Shown: piece by piece, positions 7,789-15,854 of the stretch
Numbering within the stretch: the stretch's first letter is position 1
Layout: each line of letters begins with the position of its first letter
NCBI GenBank assembly: GCA_965247635.1
Contig: CBDFHJ010000007.1
Location: 124,001 to 188,000 of the forward strand
Reading direction: 5' to 3'
DNA length: 64,000 bases
DNA from: CBDFHJ01 sp965247635
GTDB taxonomy: Bacteria > Chloroflexota > Dehalococcoidia > Lucifugimonadales > Australimonadaceae
Notes under the pieces: generated by a model
Seen by the model: only the letters and a program-made list of their open reading frames with translations
Database searches by the model: none
Told to the model about the DNA's origin: nothing
Program-made: the position numbers and the translations under genes

Positions 7789-8650
7789 TCTTTGCCCCCC
7801 CTTTCTCGGTTATGCGTGTGAGCAGCTTGAACCCGAAAAACAGGGCAAAGGAGATGATGACGAGCACCACGGACATGGCCGAGGCCGCCTCGATATTGCC
7901 CTTGTTGAACTCCGAGAAGATGAAAAGCGGTGCGGTCTGGGTCCGTAGCGCCAGGTTGCCAGACACCATGATGGTAGCGCCGAACTCCCCCAGCGAGCGG
8001 GCGAAGGTGAACACAGAGCCCGATATGAGGCCGCCCGTGATGGAGGGCAGGATCACGCTGGTGAATATCCGGACATCACCGGCCCCCAACATCTTGGCGG
8101 CCTCTTCCTGGCTCTTGTCGACCTCCTTCAGCAGGGGGCCCACTCCCCGTACCACGTAAGGCAAGGTCATGAACACGTGGGCGATGAGGATCCCGGGGAA
8201 GGCGAACATGACGGTTATCCCGGTCCCATCGAACAGCCTGCCGAGGATACCCAAGGGACCGTACAGCAGGAGCAGCGTAAATCCCGTGACCGACGCCGGG
8301 ATGGCTATCGGCAGGTCGACGAGCGCGTCGAGGAAACCCTTCAAGGGAAAGTTGTAGCGTACGAGCATGAAGGCGACGACGGTGCCCAGGACAACGTTAA
8401 TCACGGTGGTGACCAGGGCGAGGAGAAGGGTGAACCGCAGGGAAAAGAGGGCCTCGGGTGAGGAGATGCTTTCCCAAAACACGCCCAGACCGTTGGCGGA
8501 GGCGTACTGGAACATGGCCACCAAGGGCAGCAGGACCAGCACCGCCAGGAAGCCTGCCCCCAGTCCCACGACGATGTATGGATTGGGGCGAAAACGCCGC
8601 GACAGGCGCCGTGGGTGTGCTTCCGGGACGGTCTGATTTGCCGAAGCCAT
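7766..8650 (-). CDS. Sulfate-type ABC transporter permease
   Basis: 294 residues with six predicted membrane helices and the BPD_transp_1 EAA loop near E-E-A-A-K-M-L-G-A-G. It resembles CysT/CysW. Only one permease gene lies between the binding protein and CysA, whereas enteric sulfate systems have two, so it may form a homodimer as in molybdate importers. Start ATG 8650 is 2 nt after the stop of the binding-protein gene; the longer open frame upstream lacks family similarity. Sulfate is favoured over molybdate because of its CysA-like and Sbp-like neighbours. Confidence 0.85.
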   Translation of the reverse strand: MASANQTVPEAHPRRLSRRFRPNPYIVVGLGAGFLAVLVLLPLVAMFQYASANGLGVFWESISSPEALFSLRFTLLLALVTTVINVVLGTVVAFMLVRYNFPLKGFLDALVDLPIAIPASVTGFTLLLLYGPLGILGRLFDGTGITVMFAFPGILIAHVFMTLPYVVRGVGPLLKEVDKSQEEAAKMLGAGDVRIFTSVILPSITGGLISGSVFTFARSLGEFGATIMVSGNLALRTQTAPLFIFSEFNKGNIEAASAMSVVLVIISFALFFGFKLLTRITEKGGAKSAKRTTN

Positions 8651-8652
8651 AG

Positions 8653-9675
8653 CTAGTGAATCTCCCTTTGGACCTCTCTCCAAACCTGATCGATGATGAC
8701 GTCGGTGGCCGTGTCCCACCCTCCCAGGTATGCAACCGTGAAGGGCAGCTCCACGGCCTGGTATTTATTGGCGTACCGCTCCGCGACTCCTTCGTTCCGC
8801 ACCCGGAAATGGTTCCTGGCCAGCGCTTCCTGGGCCTCCTCCGTCCAGAGGAAGTCCACGAAGGCCTTCATCAGCGCCTCGTCGTTCTCCTGGACGTTCT
8901 TGTCCACGATCACGACCTTGGGCTCGATGTAAATGGTGCTTTCGGGAATGACGAGCTCGTACTCCTTCCCCTTGGCGATGTCGAGCAGAGCCTCGTTCTC
9001 GTAGGTGAGCAAGGCGTCGCCGTAACCCAGCCCAAACTGGGTCAATGCCCTGCGGGCGGACTCCGGCAAGCTATCGGTGTTCAGGCTGACCGCCTTCAGT
9101 AGCGCTCTGGCGTCGGCTTCATCGGCGGGCCCGGACGCGCTGCCGCTCCGTTGTAGGGCGGAGCCGTAGAGGGCGAGGATCGCCCACTGCGCCCCGCCGG
9201 AGGTCGTGGGGTCGGGGTACACGACCTCCACTCCCTCTTTGCCCAGCTCCTCGAAGGAGTGAAGACCCTTCGGGTTGCCCTGGCGGGTCACGATGCTCGC
9301 GATGGTGTAGGCGTAGGTGCCTTCGTTCTTAAACTCACGCCAGTCGGTAGTTAGTAGGCCATCCTCCCGCAGGTTCAGGGCGTCCATCTCGGTTGCGACC
9401 ATGGCCACTTGAGCGGGTGCCCCGAAGCGGACCTGGTTGGTGATGGTGCCCGAGCCGGCGAACGAAGTAACGATCTGGACCTCCTCGCCGGTCTGCTCCT
9501 TCCAATGCTTTTGGAAGGCGGGGATCACCTCTTCCTTCATCACGTCTTCCATGGCGCTGAAGGCGTACAGGACTATGGTCCGGTTCTTGCCCCCGTCCGC
9601 GCCGCAACCGCTCCAAGCGGCCGCCAACAGCACGACTCCCGCAAGGGCCAGCGCCTTCAGCGGTGTTGGTGTCAC
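8653..9675 (-). CDS. Sulfate-binding-like lipoprotein (ABC substrate-binding protein)
   Basis: About 340 residues beginning with a lipoprotein signal (hydrophobic stretch ending A-A-W-S-G-C), so it should be lipid-anchored outside the membrane. The body matches the Sbp/CysP family: A-F-S-A-M-E-D-V near the N-terminus, Y-P-D-P-T-T-S-G-G-A-Q-W in the anion-binding region and G-Y-G-D-A-L-L-T-Y-E-N-E later. I prefer the GTG at 9675, 8 nt after AGGGGAG; an in-frame ATG at 9696 is an alternative. First gene of the binding protein-permease-cysA operon, divergent from the gene at 9839. Confidence 0.87.
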   Translation of the reverse strand: MTPTPLKALALAGVVLLAAAWSGCGADGGKNRTIVLYAFSAMEDVMKEEVIPAFQKHWKEQTGEEVQIVTSFAGSGTITNQVRFGAPAQVAMVATEMDALNLREDGLLTTDWREFKNEGTYAYTIASIVTRQGNPKGLHSFEELGKEGVEVVYPDPTTSGGAQWAILALYGSALQRSGSASGPADEADARALLKAVSLNTDSLPESARRALTQFGLGYGDALLTYENEALLDIAKGKEYELVIPESTIYIEPKVVIVDKNVQENDEALMKAFVDFLWTEEAQEALARNHFRVRNEGVAERYANKYQAVELPFTVAYLGGWDTATDVIIDQVWREVQREIH

Positions 9676-9838
9676 GGTATGCTCTCCCCTGCACAAAGGC
9701 GTGTCGGAAGCTTCGTGAACTACTATTCAACCCACACCCTCTGGGCTAAACGTCTGCCGTGGAAAGCGATTGCGAGGGCTGGGCGTATAATTCCGGCGAG
9801 ACACGACCACGAAGCGCTGAGGCAGAGGAGAGAACAGC

Positions 9839-10237
9839 TTGGCTGATGTGATCGAGATACGGTTGCCGCTGAGGCCCGGATATCTCCAGGTCTTACGCGC
9901 CGCGGCGGGCGTGATCGCCGGGACGCTGTCTTTCACGTACGACGAGGTGATGCAGCTTCGGGCGGCGGTCTCGGAGGCTTTTAACGTGGCACTCGGTCAA
10001 GCAGAGGCAGCAGGAGAAGCGGGGGAGGAGCTGACCGTCCGTTTTCGAGTGGACTTGGCCGCCTTGGAGATACAACTCGAGGGACCAGAAGGGCTCGTCA
10101 GCAGCCTTCAGCGTCCTGAAAGGGAGGAGAGCAAGGTGCTGCTGGAGAGCTTGATGGACGAAGTGGATATAGACCATGATGCGGCCGGGAAGCAGGTGCT
10201 TCGCATGACCAAGCGCAAGTCTATCGAAGCAACCTAG
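9839..10237 (+). CDS. RsbW/SpoIIAB-like anti-sigma factor, GHKL ATPase fold
   Basis: 132 residues with an N-terminal I-E-I-R-L-P-x-R-P-x-Y and the motif E-V-M-Q-L-R-A-A-V-S-E-A-F-N-V-A, which corresponds to the N-box helix of HATPase_c_2 (RsbW) proteins; a less conserved glycine-poor C-terminal half follows. Such proteins bind and inhibit alternative sigma factors, and some phosphorylate an anti-anti-sigma partner. No sigma factor or RsbV-like gene is adjacent. Translation probably starts at TTG 9839 after an AGGAGAG ribosome site. The G-box is weak, so kinase activity is doubtful. Confidence 0.65.
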   Translation: MADVIEIRLPLRPGYLQVLRAAAGVIAGTLSFTYDEVMQLRAAVSEAFNVALGQAEAAGEAGEELTVRFRVDLAALEIQLEGPEGLVSSLQRPEREESKVLLESLMDEVDIDHDAAGKQVLRMTKRKSIEAT

Positions 10238-10275
10238 CAGCCCTCGGTTTGCTCGAAATCAGCATCCCGGCTGTC

Positions 10276-10439
10276 TTGACACTCCGACGACTGTAGCTGG
10301 TAGAGTCCTACCGTCTTAATGGGCACCATCCGTGCCCGTAGAACGCGACGGAGAGGAGCGCCGCCAGGCGCTCTCCCGCGCAAATGTTAAGACCGGGCTT
10401 AGCCCGATCTCGACGTAAGGACATCGGCTATGGGTGACC
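10276..10439 (+). promoter_or_regulatory. Promoter plus three-hairpin leader, interrupted by IS copy 1
   Basis: TTGACA at 10276-10281 is followed after 19 nt by TAGAGT. Downstream come three compact hairpins: GGGCAC/GTGCCC (10321-10337), AGCGCC/GGCGCT with GCCA loop (10357-10372) and CGGGC/GCCCG with TTA loop (10394-10406). Then comes an AAGGA ribosome-like site and ATG at 10430, whose frame is broken after three codons by the insertion sequence. It looks like a structured 5' leader or small RNA that lost its downstream gene. No known riboswitch class was recognised. Confidence 0.4.
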
Positions 10440-10482
10440 TGTTAGCAACCAGCAAAAGTGGGACACATTGGGAGCCGAGAGA

Positions 10483-11470
10483 TCAGGGGCTGGATGGAGG
10501 TCTGGCGAGCTCCCTGAGGGCCCTGTTGTAGCGTCGTCGCCGTTCGGTGGTTTGAGCCTTCACCTCCTTCCTGCGTTGTAGGATCTCTTGCCGTCTTCCC
10601 TTGAGCACGTCTGATGGTGTCACGTTGCCCAGAGCCTTGTGATAGCGCCGGTAGTTGTAGTAGCTGACGAAGGCCGCGATAGCAGCCTCAAGGTCGGCGG
10701 GCAACTCATAAGGCACCTGGTTGACGTCCCGTTTGATGGTCTGGTGGTAGCGCTCCAGCTTCCCGTTGGTCTGAGGGTGGAAAGGAGTTGCTAGGATGTG
10801 CTTGATGCCAACCATCCCCAGGTAGTCCCTGAATGCTCTTGAGACATAGCCTGGACCGTTGTCACTCAGCAGCCTGGTGCGGTCTGTGACTGGAACTTGG
10901 TCCAATGCTGGTCGTGTCCACAGCATCCTGGACCACCTCGATGAAGGAGTCGGCCGTCATATCTTGCTGAAGCCTGTGAGCCAGGATGAAGCGGGAGTAG
11001 TCGTCCATAACGGTGACCAGGTAGTAGTAGCCCCACCCAACCACCCTGAAGTATGAGGCATCGGTGGCCCACATCTGGTGAGGTCCTGTGGTCTTGCGGT
11101 GGTACTCCTTCCCCGCGGCCAACCGCATCTCAGGCCTCTTCACTAGGCCCTCCCTGCCCAGGATACGGTAGACGCTGGACTCTGAGACTGAGAAGCCCTG
11201 GTTGTCGGTGATCCCCGCGGCCAGCTGACGGCAGCTCAGCTCTGGCATCTCCCTGGCTGATAACAGGACTGAGCGTTCTTCCTGAATAGTAAGACGGTTC
11301 CATGGTGGCTGATCGCCTCCTGGTCGGTCCTCAAGTCCTTGTTGGTCTTGGCGTCTGAGCCACCGGTAGTAGGTGCTCTTAGGGATGCCCAGCTCTCTGA
11401 GGACCTTTCGCTTGGGGAGGGGAGACGAGGATACTTTGGTAACTACCTCTGCCTTCTCCGGGGCGCTCAT
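10483..11470 (-). pseudogene. IS3-family transposase OrfB (DDE), frameshifted
   Basis: Compared with the intact copy at 23623-24609, one extra A near 10904 shifts the frame after about 190 residues. The N-terminal part (from 11470) holds the HTH and the first Asp (W-A-T-D-A-S-Y), and a separate frame to 10483 holds D-N-G-P-G-Y and the distal catalytic Glu (K-L-E-R-Y). Without ribosomal slippage or correction it gives no full-length transposase. Confidence 0.9.
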
Positions 11471-11874
11471 CCGCTGGTACCGGTGGCGTCCTGGGGCATG
11501 GGGATGACCGTTTTTTTGAGACGGTACGCCTCCAGCGACAGATCGGCCACTAGCTCCTTGAGTTCCCCGTTCTCTCGCTTGAGTTGCCCTACCTCATGCT
11601 GAGTGGCGTCCCGAACCGAGTCACGGGTCAACCTCTCCTTGCCCGCCTCCATGAACTCTTTGGTCCACGAGTAGTAGGAGTGGGGCTTGATCCCCTCCCG
11701 CCGGCACAGGTCGTTGACTGTGACCTCGCGGCGGAAGCCCTCCAGAACAATTCGGATCTTCTCTTCGGGGGTGTACTTACGTCGGGCAGCCGCCTTCACT
11801 GTGCGGACGAAAGACCTGGTCTGCTCGCTTCGTTCCTCGGCGGCCTCTGCTTTGCTTACTTCTAGTTGGGACAC
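11467..11874 (-). CDS. IS3-family transposase OrfA (HTH)
   Basis: 135 residues: a basic helix-turn-helix (R-R-K-Y-T-P-E-E-K, then N-D-L-C-R-R-E-G-I-K-P-H-S-Y-Y-S-W) followed by a leucine-rich coiled coil that mediates OrfA-OrfAB contacts. Its TGA stop overlaps the ATG of OrfB (ATGA). A run of seven A residues shortly before the stop is a -1 frameshift site. One residue differs from copies 2 and 3 (V instead of A in T-V-N-D-L-C). Confidence 0.9.
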   Translation of the reverse strand: MSQLEVSKAEAAEERSEQTRSFVRTVKAAARRKYTPEEKIRIVLEGFRREVTVNDLCRREGIKPHSYYSWTKEFMEAGKERLTRDSVRDATQHEVGQLKRENGELKELVADLSLEAYRLKKTVIPMPQDATGTSG

Positions 11875-11985
11875 ATCTGCTCCTTTCTGTGGGTAGCTCT
11901 ACCCTCATTTCAGGAGCTCACACCACCCTCCGACTCTCGGGTTTTCCTACCCTTATATGTGTCCCATTATCGCTGACGGTCTACA

Positions 11986-12302
11986 GTTCAGGTCCTGTAG
12001 CGTCGTTTCCATCGCAACTCTCTTTGGTCTAGGGTGGTGAGTCAGTCCCGACCTGTCCCGACCCCTCGGGACCTGTCGGGACATAATCCGTTCGTGGTGA
12101 GCCCTTCGGTTTCGCTCGGGACAGGCTCAGGAATACCTGTAGCGCCTGTCATTCCGAGTCCCGATCCAATCGGGACGAGGAATCTGGTACCAGACCCTTC
12201 ACTTCGTTCAGGGTGACAGAAGGGGGCTCGTGGCAAGCCCTTCGGCTTCACTCGGGACAGGCTTGTCGCACCACGAGCTTCAGTTTTCAGCTCCCGTTCC
12301 CG
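11986..12302. repeat. Intergenic block of dispersed repeats
   Basis: No gene. The stretch contains 'cccgacctgtcccgacccctcgggacctgtcgggac'-type inverted repeats (12047-12082), a 'gttcgtggtgagccc' motif (12092 on), and the 'cattccgagtcccgatccaatcgggacgag...gggtgacag' repeat (12150-12220). Both repeat families occur elsewhere in the window. Confidence 0.6.
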
Positions 12303-13199
12303 CTACGGATGCTCGCCAACCGTGACCGTGACCTCCAGGGCATTGCCGCCTCGAACGATTCGCATGGGTAGCGCCGAGCCTACCGTTGCGCCGCTAAGCA
12401 ACGTGAGGAGCTGACCGACGGACGGGACAAGCTGGCCGTCCACGGCTGTCAGAACATCCCCCAGCAGCAGGCCGGCGCCCTCGGCGGGGCTGTCCGGCGC
12501 CACGTGGACGAGCAGCAGCCCAGTGTCCTGCTTGAGCTGTTCCGCGAGGCCCGCTGGCAGGCGTACGGGCTGGGTGCCTACCCCCAGATACCCACGGCGT
12601 ATCCGTCCGTGGGTCAGGAGGGCCTCGACGGTTTGGCGGACGGTTGCCGACGGTAGCGTGATGGTGATGCCACGCCGCACCGAGGAGGTGTTGATCCCCA
12701 GAACGTGGCTGGACGCGTCGACGAGGGGTCCGCCCGAAAACCCCGGATACATCACGACGTCGGTCTGTAGGTACCGGTCCACGCGGCCGCCGGCGGGGGT
12801 GACCCAGTCACCACCCACGGAGCTGATGATGCCCAACGCCGTCCGTACGCTCTGGCCGGGCCGGCCCAAGGCCAGCACCAAGTGCCCCACGCGCACGCCT
12901 TCGGTCTCGCCCCACGGAGGCGGCGTCAGGCCGCTGGCATCAGCCCGAAGCACCGAAAGGTCGGTGGCCGGGTCGCGTCCCGCCAGCCTTGCCGAAGCGG
13001 TCTGGCCGTCGGGCAGGCCAACGCGGATGTCGTCCTCCTGCTCTACCACGTGGTGCGCGGTCACGATCGTGCCGTCGGCTGACCAGACCACGCCGCTCGC
13101 GGGCCGCCGCCGTCTGGCTTCGACGCGGACCACGCCGGTGCCGGCCTCGGATACTATCGGCGCCAGGTCGTCGGAGAGATTCGAAAGTACGCTCGCCAT
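12303..13199 (-). CDS. HtrA/DegP-like trypsin-fold protease with PDZ domain, no signal peptide
   Basis: 298 residues: a chymotrypsin-fold domain with triad H in T-A-H-H-V-V, D in A-T-D-L-S-V-L and S in P-G-F-S-G-G-P-L, then a PDZ domain (about 195-295) with G-Y-L-G-V-G and a distal G-D-V-L-T-A-V-D-G. HtrA proteins are usually exported, but this one has neither a signal peptide nor a membrane anchor and starts directly with M-A-S-V-L-S-N-L, so it is probably cytoplasmic. The start has a GAGGT ribosome site. It follows the response regulator gene at 13340-13984 on the same strand with a 140-nt gap and may be co-transcribed. Confidence 0.85.
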   Translation of the reverse strand: MASVLSNLSDDLAPIVSEAGTGVVRVEARRRRPASGVVWSADGTIVTAHHVVEQEDDIRVGLPDGQTASARLAGRDPATDLSVLRADASGLTPPPWGETEGVRVGHLVLALGRPGQSVRTALGIISSVGGDWVTPAGGRVDRYLQTDVVMYPGFSGGPLVDASSHVLGINTSSVRRGITITLPSATVRQTVEALLTHGRIRRGYLGVGTQPVRLPAGLAEQLKQDTGLLLVHVAPDSPAEGAGLLLGDVLTAVDGQLVPSVGQLLTLLSGATVGSALPMRIVRGGNALEVTVTVGEHP

Positions 13200-13339
13200 A
13201 GCTTTTTACCTCACTTCCAGGGTTACGGTAGGTCGTTCACAAGGGCGTTGGAGTCCAACCCCTCAGGTCTACGTTACTGGTGGGTAGCAGGTTACGCACT
13301 GCCCATTTGGCTAGGGTCTGTCCTGGAAAAAGGGACGGC

Positions 13340-13984
13340 TTACAGAAGGACCAGCCCCTGACGGGTGGCGAGGACCACGGCCTCCGTCCGGCTCTGGGCT
13401 CCCAGCTTGCCCATGATGGCGTTCACGTGAAACTTGACGGTGTGCTCGGTCACGCCCAGGCGGTCGGCCATGGACTTATTGGGGAGGCCCTCCGCCAGCA
13501 GGCGCAGCACGTCCATCTCCCGGGGGGTCAACGCGTGGGGTGGTGTGCCCGTCTCGCGATCCGCGGCGGGCGTCAAAACAACGGCGAGCTCTGGGGGCAG
13601 GACCACCAGCCCCTGCTCCACGGCCCTTATCGCGGAGACGAGCTCGGAGGCCGTGGCGTCCCGAAGCAAAAGGCCGTGTGCTCCAGCGGCCCAGGCCAAG
13701 GGGGCCTGGGTCTCGTCGGGCACCAGGGCCAACACGGGCAACCCCATGTCCCGAACGTCCGCTACCCGCTCCAGCGCCAAGGCTGGGTTCCACCCGACGT
13801 CGTCTTGGTCGACGTCGGGGCGGTAGACCTCCATATCGGTCCGCAGGTCTCCGTCGCCCGGGACCTGCCCAACCACCGTGCATCCCGGCTGGCCGGCCAG
13901 CAACGCCGCCAGGCCGGCCCGCGCCAGCGGGTCGTCGGCCATCACCAGCACTCGCGAGTCGTCTGTGATTGATGGCGTGCGCAT
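13340..13984 (-). CDS. LuxR/NarL-type response regulator with atypical receiver
   Basis: 214 residues: an N-terminal receiver-like domain (about 10-125) and a C-terminal LuxR HTH (about 145-210; L-T-P-R-E-M-D-V-L-R-L-L-A-E-G and N-K-S-M-A-D-R-L-G-V-T-E-H-T-V-K-F-H). The acidic pair D17-D18 and a candidate phosphorylation Asp (D62, five residues after the P-D-V aspartate) are present. The usual phosphorylation-loop sequence is changed to V-D-Q-D-D-V-G-W-N-P, and the conserved lysine of the L-L-L-K-D-A motif is arginine. It may respond poorly or not at all to phosphorylation. No histidine kinase is nearby. A good ribosome site (AGGAGCG) precedes ATG 13984. Confidence 0.8.
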   Translation of the reverse strand: MRTPSITDDSRVLVMADDPLARAGLAALLAGQPGCTVVGQVPGDGDLRTDMEVYRPDVDQDDVGWNPALALERVADVRDMGLPVLALVPDETQAPLAWAAGAHGLLLRDATASELVSAIRAVEQGLVVLPPELAVVLTPAADRETGTPPHALTPREMDVLRLLAEGLPNKSMADRLGVTEHTVKFHVNAIMGKLGAQSRTEAVVLATRQGLVLL

Positions 13985-14113
13985 GAGGTTTGAGGGTCGC
14001 TCCTGGTGTAACCACTATAGCAAAGGGCCATCCATCGTCAGAACGACCATCGGTTCTCCGCTGCTTACGCCGCTTTCTGGCCCTGCGTACGCCGGTGCAT
14101 TAAACTCAGACGC

Positions 14114-14710
14114 ATGATCAAGGCCGTGCTCTTCGACCTGGACGGCGTGCTGGTCGACAGCTTCGAGGCGTGGTGGCGGCTGCTTGACGCCGCGGCCCGT
14201 CACTTCGGCTGCCCCCCGGTCAGCCGTGACCAGTTCCGCGCGGCCTACGGCCAACCCACCGAGGACGACGTACGGACCTTTTTCCAGGGCCAAACTGTGG
14301 AGGAGCTGGAGTCCTTTTTCGCCGGACACTTCAAGGAGTTCACTCCCTACGTTCGAGTGGAACCGGAAGCGTCGCGCGTCGTCGCCGCCTTACGCCAGCA
14401 GGGAATCGGGACCGCGGTCATCACCAACACAGCGACGCCCATCGCCCGCTTCATTCTGGATGAGGCGGGTATTGAGCTGGATGCGCTCGTAGGCAGTACC
14501 GACGTCCCGCGGGCCAAGCCGGCCCCCGATATGGTGCAGCGGGCGTGCGAGTTGTTGAACGTGCTCCCGACGGAAGCCCTGATCGTGGGGGATTCGCGGT
14601 ACGACCACCAAGCCGCCGAGGCGGCGGGTACGAGGTTCGCCAGCCTTGGCGTGCCTGGGGGCCAGGAGCTAACGCGACTCACCGACGTGTTGGACGTGGT
14701 CAAGCAGTAG
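14114..14710 (+). CDS. HAD-superfamily hydrolase, phosphoglycolate phosphatase-like
   Basis: 198 residues with all HAD motifs: D-L-D-G-V-L-V-D-S (I), T-N-T (II), K515-type lysine in R-A-K-P-A-P-D (III) and G-D-S-R-Y-D (IV), plus a small helical cap after motif I. These enzymes remove phosphate from small metabolites such as phosphoglycolate or sugar phosphates; the exact substrate is not evident. TAAACT at 14101-14106 lies 7 nt before the ATG with no ribosome site between, consistent with a leaderless transcript. Confidence 0.85.
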   Translation: MIKAVLFDLDGVLVDSFEAWWRLLDAAARHFGCPPVSRDQFRAAYGQPTEDDVRTFFQGQTVEELESFFAGHFKEFTPYVRVEPEASRVVAALRQQGIGTAVITNTATPIARFILDEAGIELDALVGSTDVPRAKPAPDMVQRACELLNVLPTEALIVGDSRYDHQAAEAAGTRFASLGVPGGQELTRLTDVLDVVKQ

Positions 14711-14721
14711 CGCAGGCGCGG

Positions 14722-15174
14722 CTACCCCGCCAGGTGCGTCTCCAGGGCGGCAAAGCAACCGTTCCAGCCATCGTTGTGCTGGTCGCGCTCGGCGTCGTCG
14801 GCAAACTGCTCGTGGGTCACCACCACCTCCGTCTGGCCATCGAGGGGGTTGAACTCAACCGTGACCAGCGTCTCGTGGCCCGGCGACCCGTCCTCCTCCC
14901 GCGCCCAGGTATAGACAAGCCGGTTCGGACGGTCTATCTCCACGTAGGTCCCGGCGACCCACAGCGTAGGGCCCTGCGGCATCTGCATGGCTATCCGGTA
15001 CCTGCCACCGACCCGTAGGTCCACCTCCGCTTCGGGCGTGGTCAGGCCAGGCGGCGCGAACCAGTGTTTCAGCTCCTCCGGGATCGTCCATGCCTGGAAC
15101 ACACGCTCCGGCAAGGCGGCAAAGACGCGCCGGAGTGTAAGCGATAGGGCCTGGCCAGGTTGGGTGCTCGTCAT
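14722..15174 (-). CDS. SRPBCC/AHSA1-domain protein
   Basis: 150 residues of the Aha1/START-like fold: V-F-Q-A-W-T-I-P-E-E-L-K-H-W-F-A-P, G-G-R-Y-R-I and a final G-W-N-G-C-F-A-A-L-E-T-H helix. Members bind hydrophobic ligands; in bacteria they are very often encoded directly after an ArsR-type repressor, as here (15-nt gap to 15190). A strong GGAGG site precedes ATG 15174. Ligand unknown. Confidence 0.85.
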   Translation of the reverse strand: MTSTQPGQALSLTLRRVFAALPERVFQAWTIPEELKHWFAPPGLTTPEAEVDLRVGGRYRIAMQMPQGPTLWVAGTYVEIDRPNRLVYTWAREEDGSPGHETLVTVEFNPLDGQTEVVVTHEQFADDAERDQHNDGWNGCFAALETHLAG

Positions 15175-15189
15175 GACGGACCTCCTCGT

Positions 15190-15561
15190 CTACGGTGAAG
15201 TTTCTTGGGGCGGGTCGGGAGCGCCAGGTTGAGCGGTACCAGGCGCGTTCAGGTAGCCGGACAGCGCGTCGAGCTGCCGCTCCCAAAACTCCCGGTACCG
15301 CTCCATCCAGCTAGCCGCACTCTCCATGGGTGCGGCCATCAGCTGACAGTGGTGGACTCGGCCATCGATCTCCCGCGCCAGCAGGCCGGCGCGCTCTAGC
15401 ACCTTCAGGTGTTTGGAGACCGCCGGGAGCGATATCTCGAACGGCTCCGCCAGCTCCATGACCGTGGAGGGGCCGAGCGCCAGGCGGGCCAGGATGGCGC
15501 GGCGCGTCGAGTCCGAAAGCGCGGAGAAGACCCTGTCCAGGCCGAGGTGTAAGTTAACCAT
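15190..15561 (-). CDS. ArsR-family (SdpR-like) repressor of the AHSA1 operon
   Basis: 123 residues with a winged helix: L-S-D-S-T-R-R-A-I-L-A-R-L then A-E-P-F-E-I-S-L-P-A-V-S-K-H-L-K-V-L-E-R-A-G-L-L. No metal-binding cysteines as in ArsR or CadC, so probably a non-metal repressor of the type paired with AHSA1 proteins. I chose ATG 15561 because the promoter -10 ends 8 nt upstream, making a leaderless mRNA likely; a GTG at 15579 is an alternative. An 18-bp perfect palindrome covers this start codon and suggests autorepression. Confidence 0.85.
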   Translation of the reverse strand: MVNLHLGLDRVFSALSDSTRRAILARLALGPSTVMELAEPFEISLPAVSKHLKVLERAGLLAREIDGRVHHCQLMAAPMESAASWMERYREFWERQLDALSGYLNAPGTAQPGAPDPPQETSP

Positions 15562-15598
15562 ATGGTTAACTATTACCACGACTCTTATTTCCTGTCAA
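15553..15598 (-). promoter_or_regulatory. Promoter and palindromic operator of the arsR-AHSA1 operon
   Basis: On the minus strand TTGACA (15598-15593) and TAATAG (15575-15570) are 17 nt apart. The -10 is followed directly by the perfect palindrome GTTAACCATATGGTTAAC (15553-15570), which contains the ATG of the repressor. Transcription would start at or next to the ATG, so repressor bound here would block RNA polymerase. Confidence 0.7.
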
Positions 15599-15611
15599 GG
15601 GACGCCGGGAC

Positions 15612-15656
15612 ATGTCACCCTTCGTCCCGATTGCATCGGGACTCAGAATGACAGGG
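15612..15656. repeat. Dispersed intergenic repeat
   Basis: 'tgtcacccttcgtcccgat' followed by 'atcgggactcagaatgaca' belongs to the same family as 12150-12220, 54815-54890 and 58006-58089. Confidence 0.6.
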
Positions 15657-15854
15657 CAGTGAGCCGGGAACGGCGGTGTATTTCGGGGGCCGCGGCGCTT
15701 CCCCTCTTGCCAACTAGGCCTGAGACCATTATCATGCGCCCGCCGGATGTCTCCCGTCTCGCTGTCCTGAATCGGGTAGCACACATGGGGTACACTTTGG
15801 CGCGATACTTTAGCTGCCTGATCAGAGTGCAGGAGCATATGGAGGCTTCAGACC

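Larger units (their letters stand above)
10440..11985 (-). mobile_element. IS3-family element, copy 1 (inactivated)
   Basis: 1546 bp bounded by imperfect terminal inverted repeats TGTTAGCAACC...GGGACACA and TGTAGACCGTC...GGGACACA. It is nearly identical to 23580-25124 and 41059-42603, but carries one extra base in orfB near 10904. No target duplication is visible at the ends. Confidence 0.92.

Noticed and set aside
10430..12049. Eighteen-codon frame formed if IS copy 1 were excised precisely
   Set aside because: It ends quickly and resembles no protein, and the IS flanks show no target duplication, so the two sides probably were not joined before.
12523..13972. Plus-strand frames antisense to the HtrA-like protease and the response regulator
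   Set aside because: No recognisable domains; both minus-strand genes have catalytic or HTH motifs and ribosome sites.
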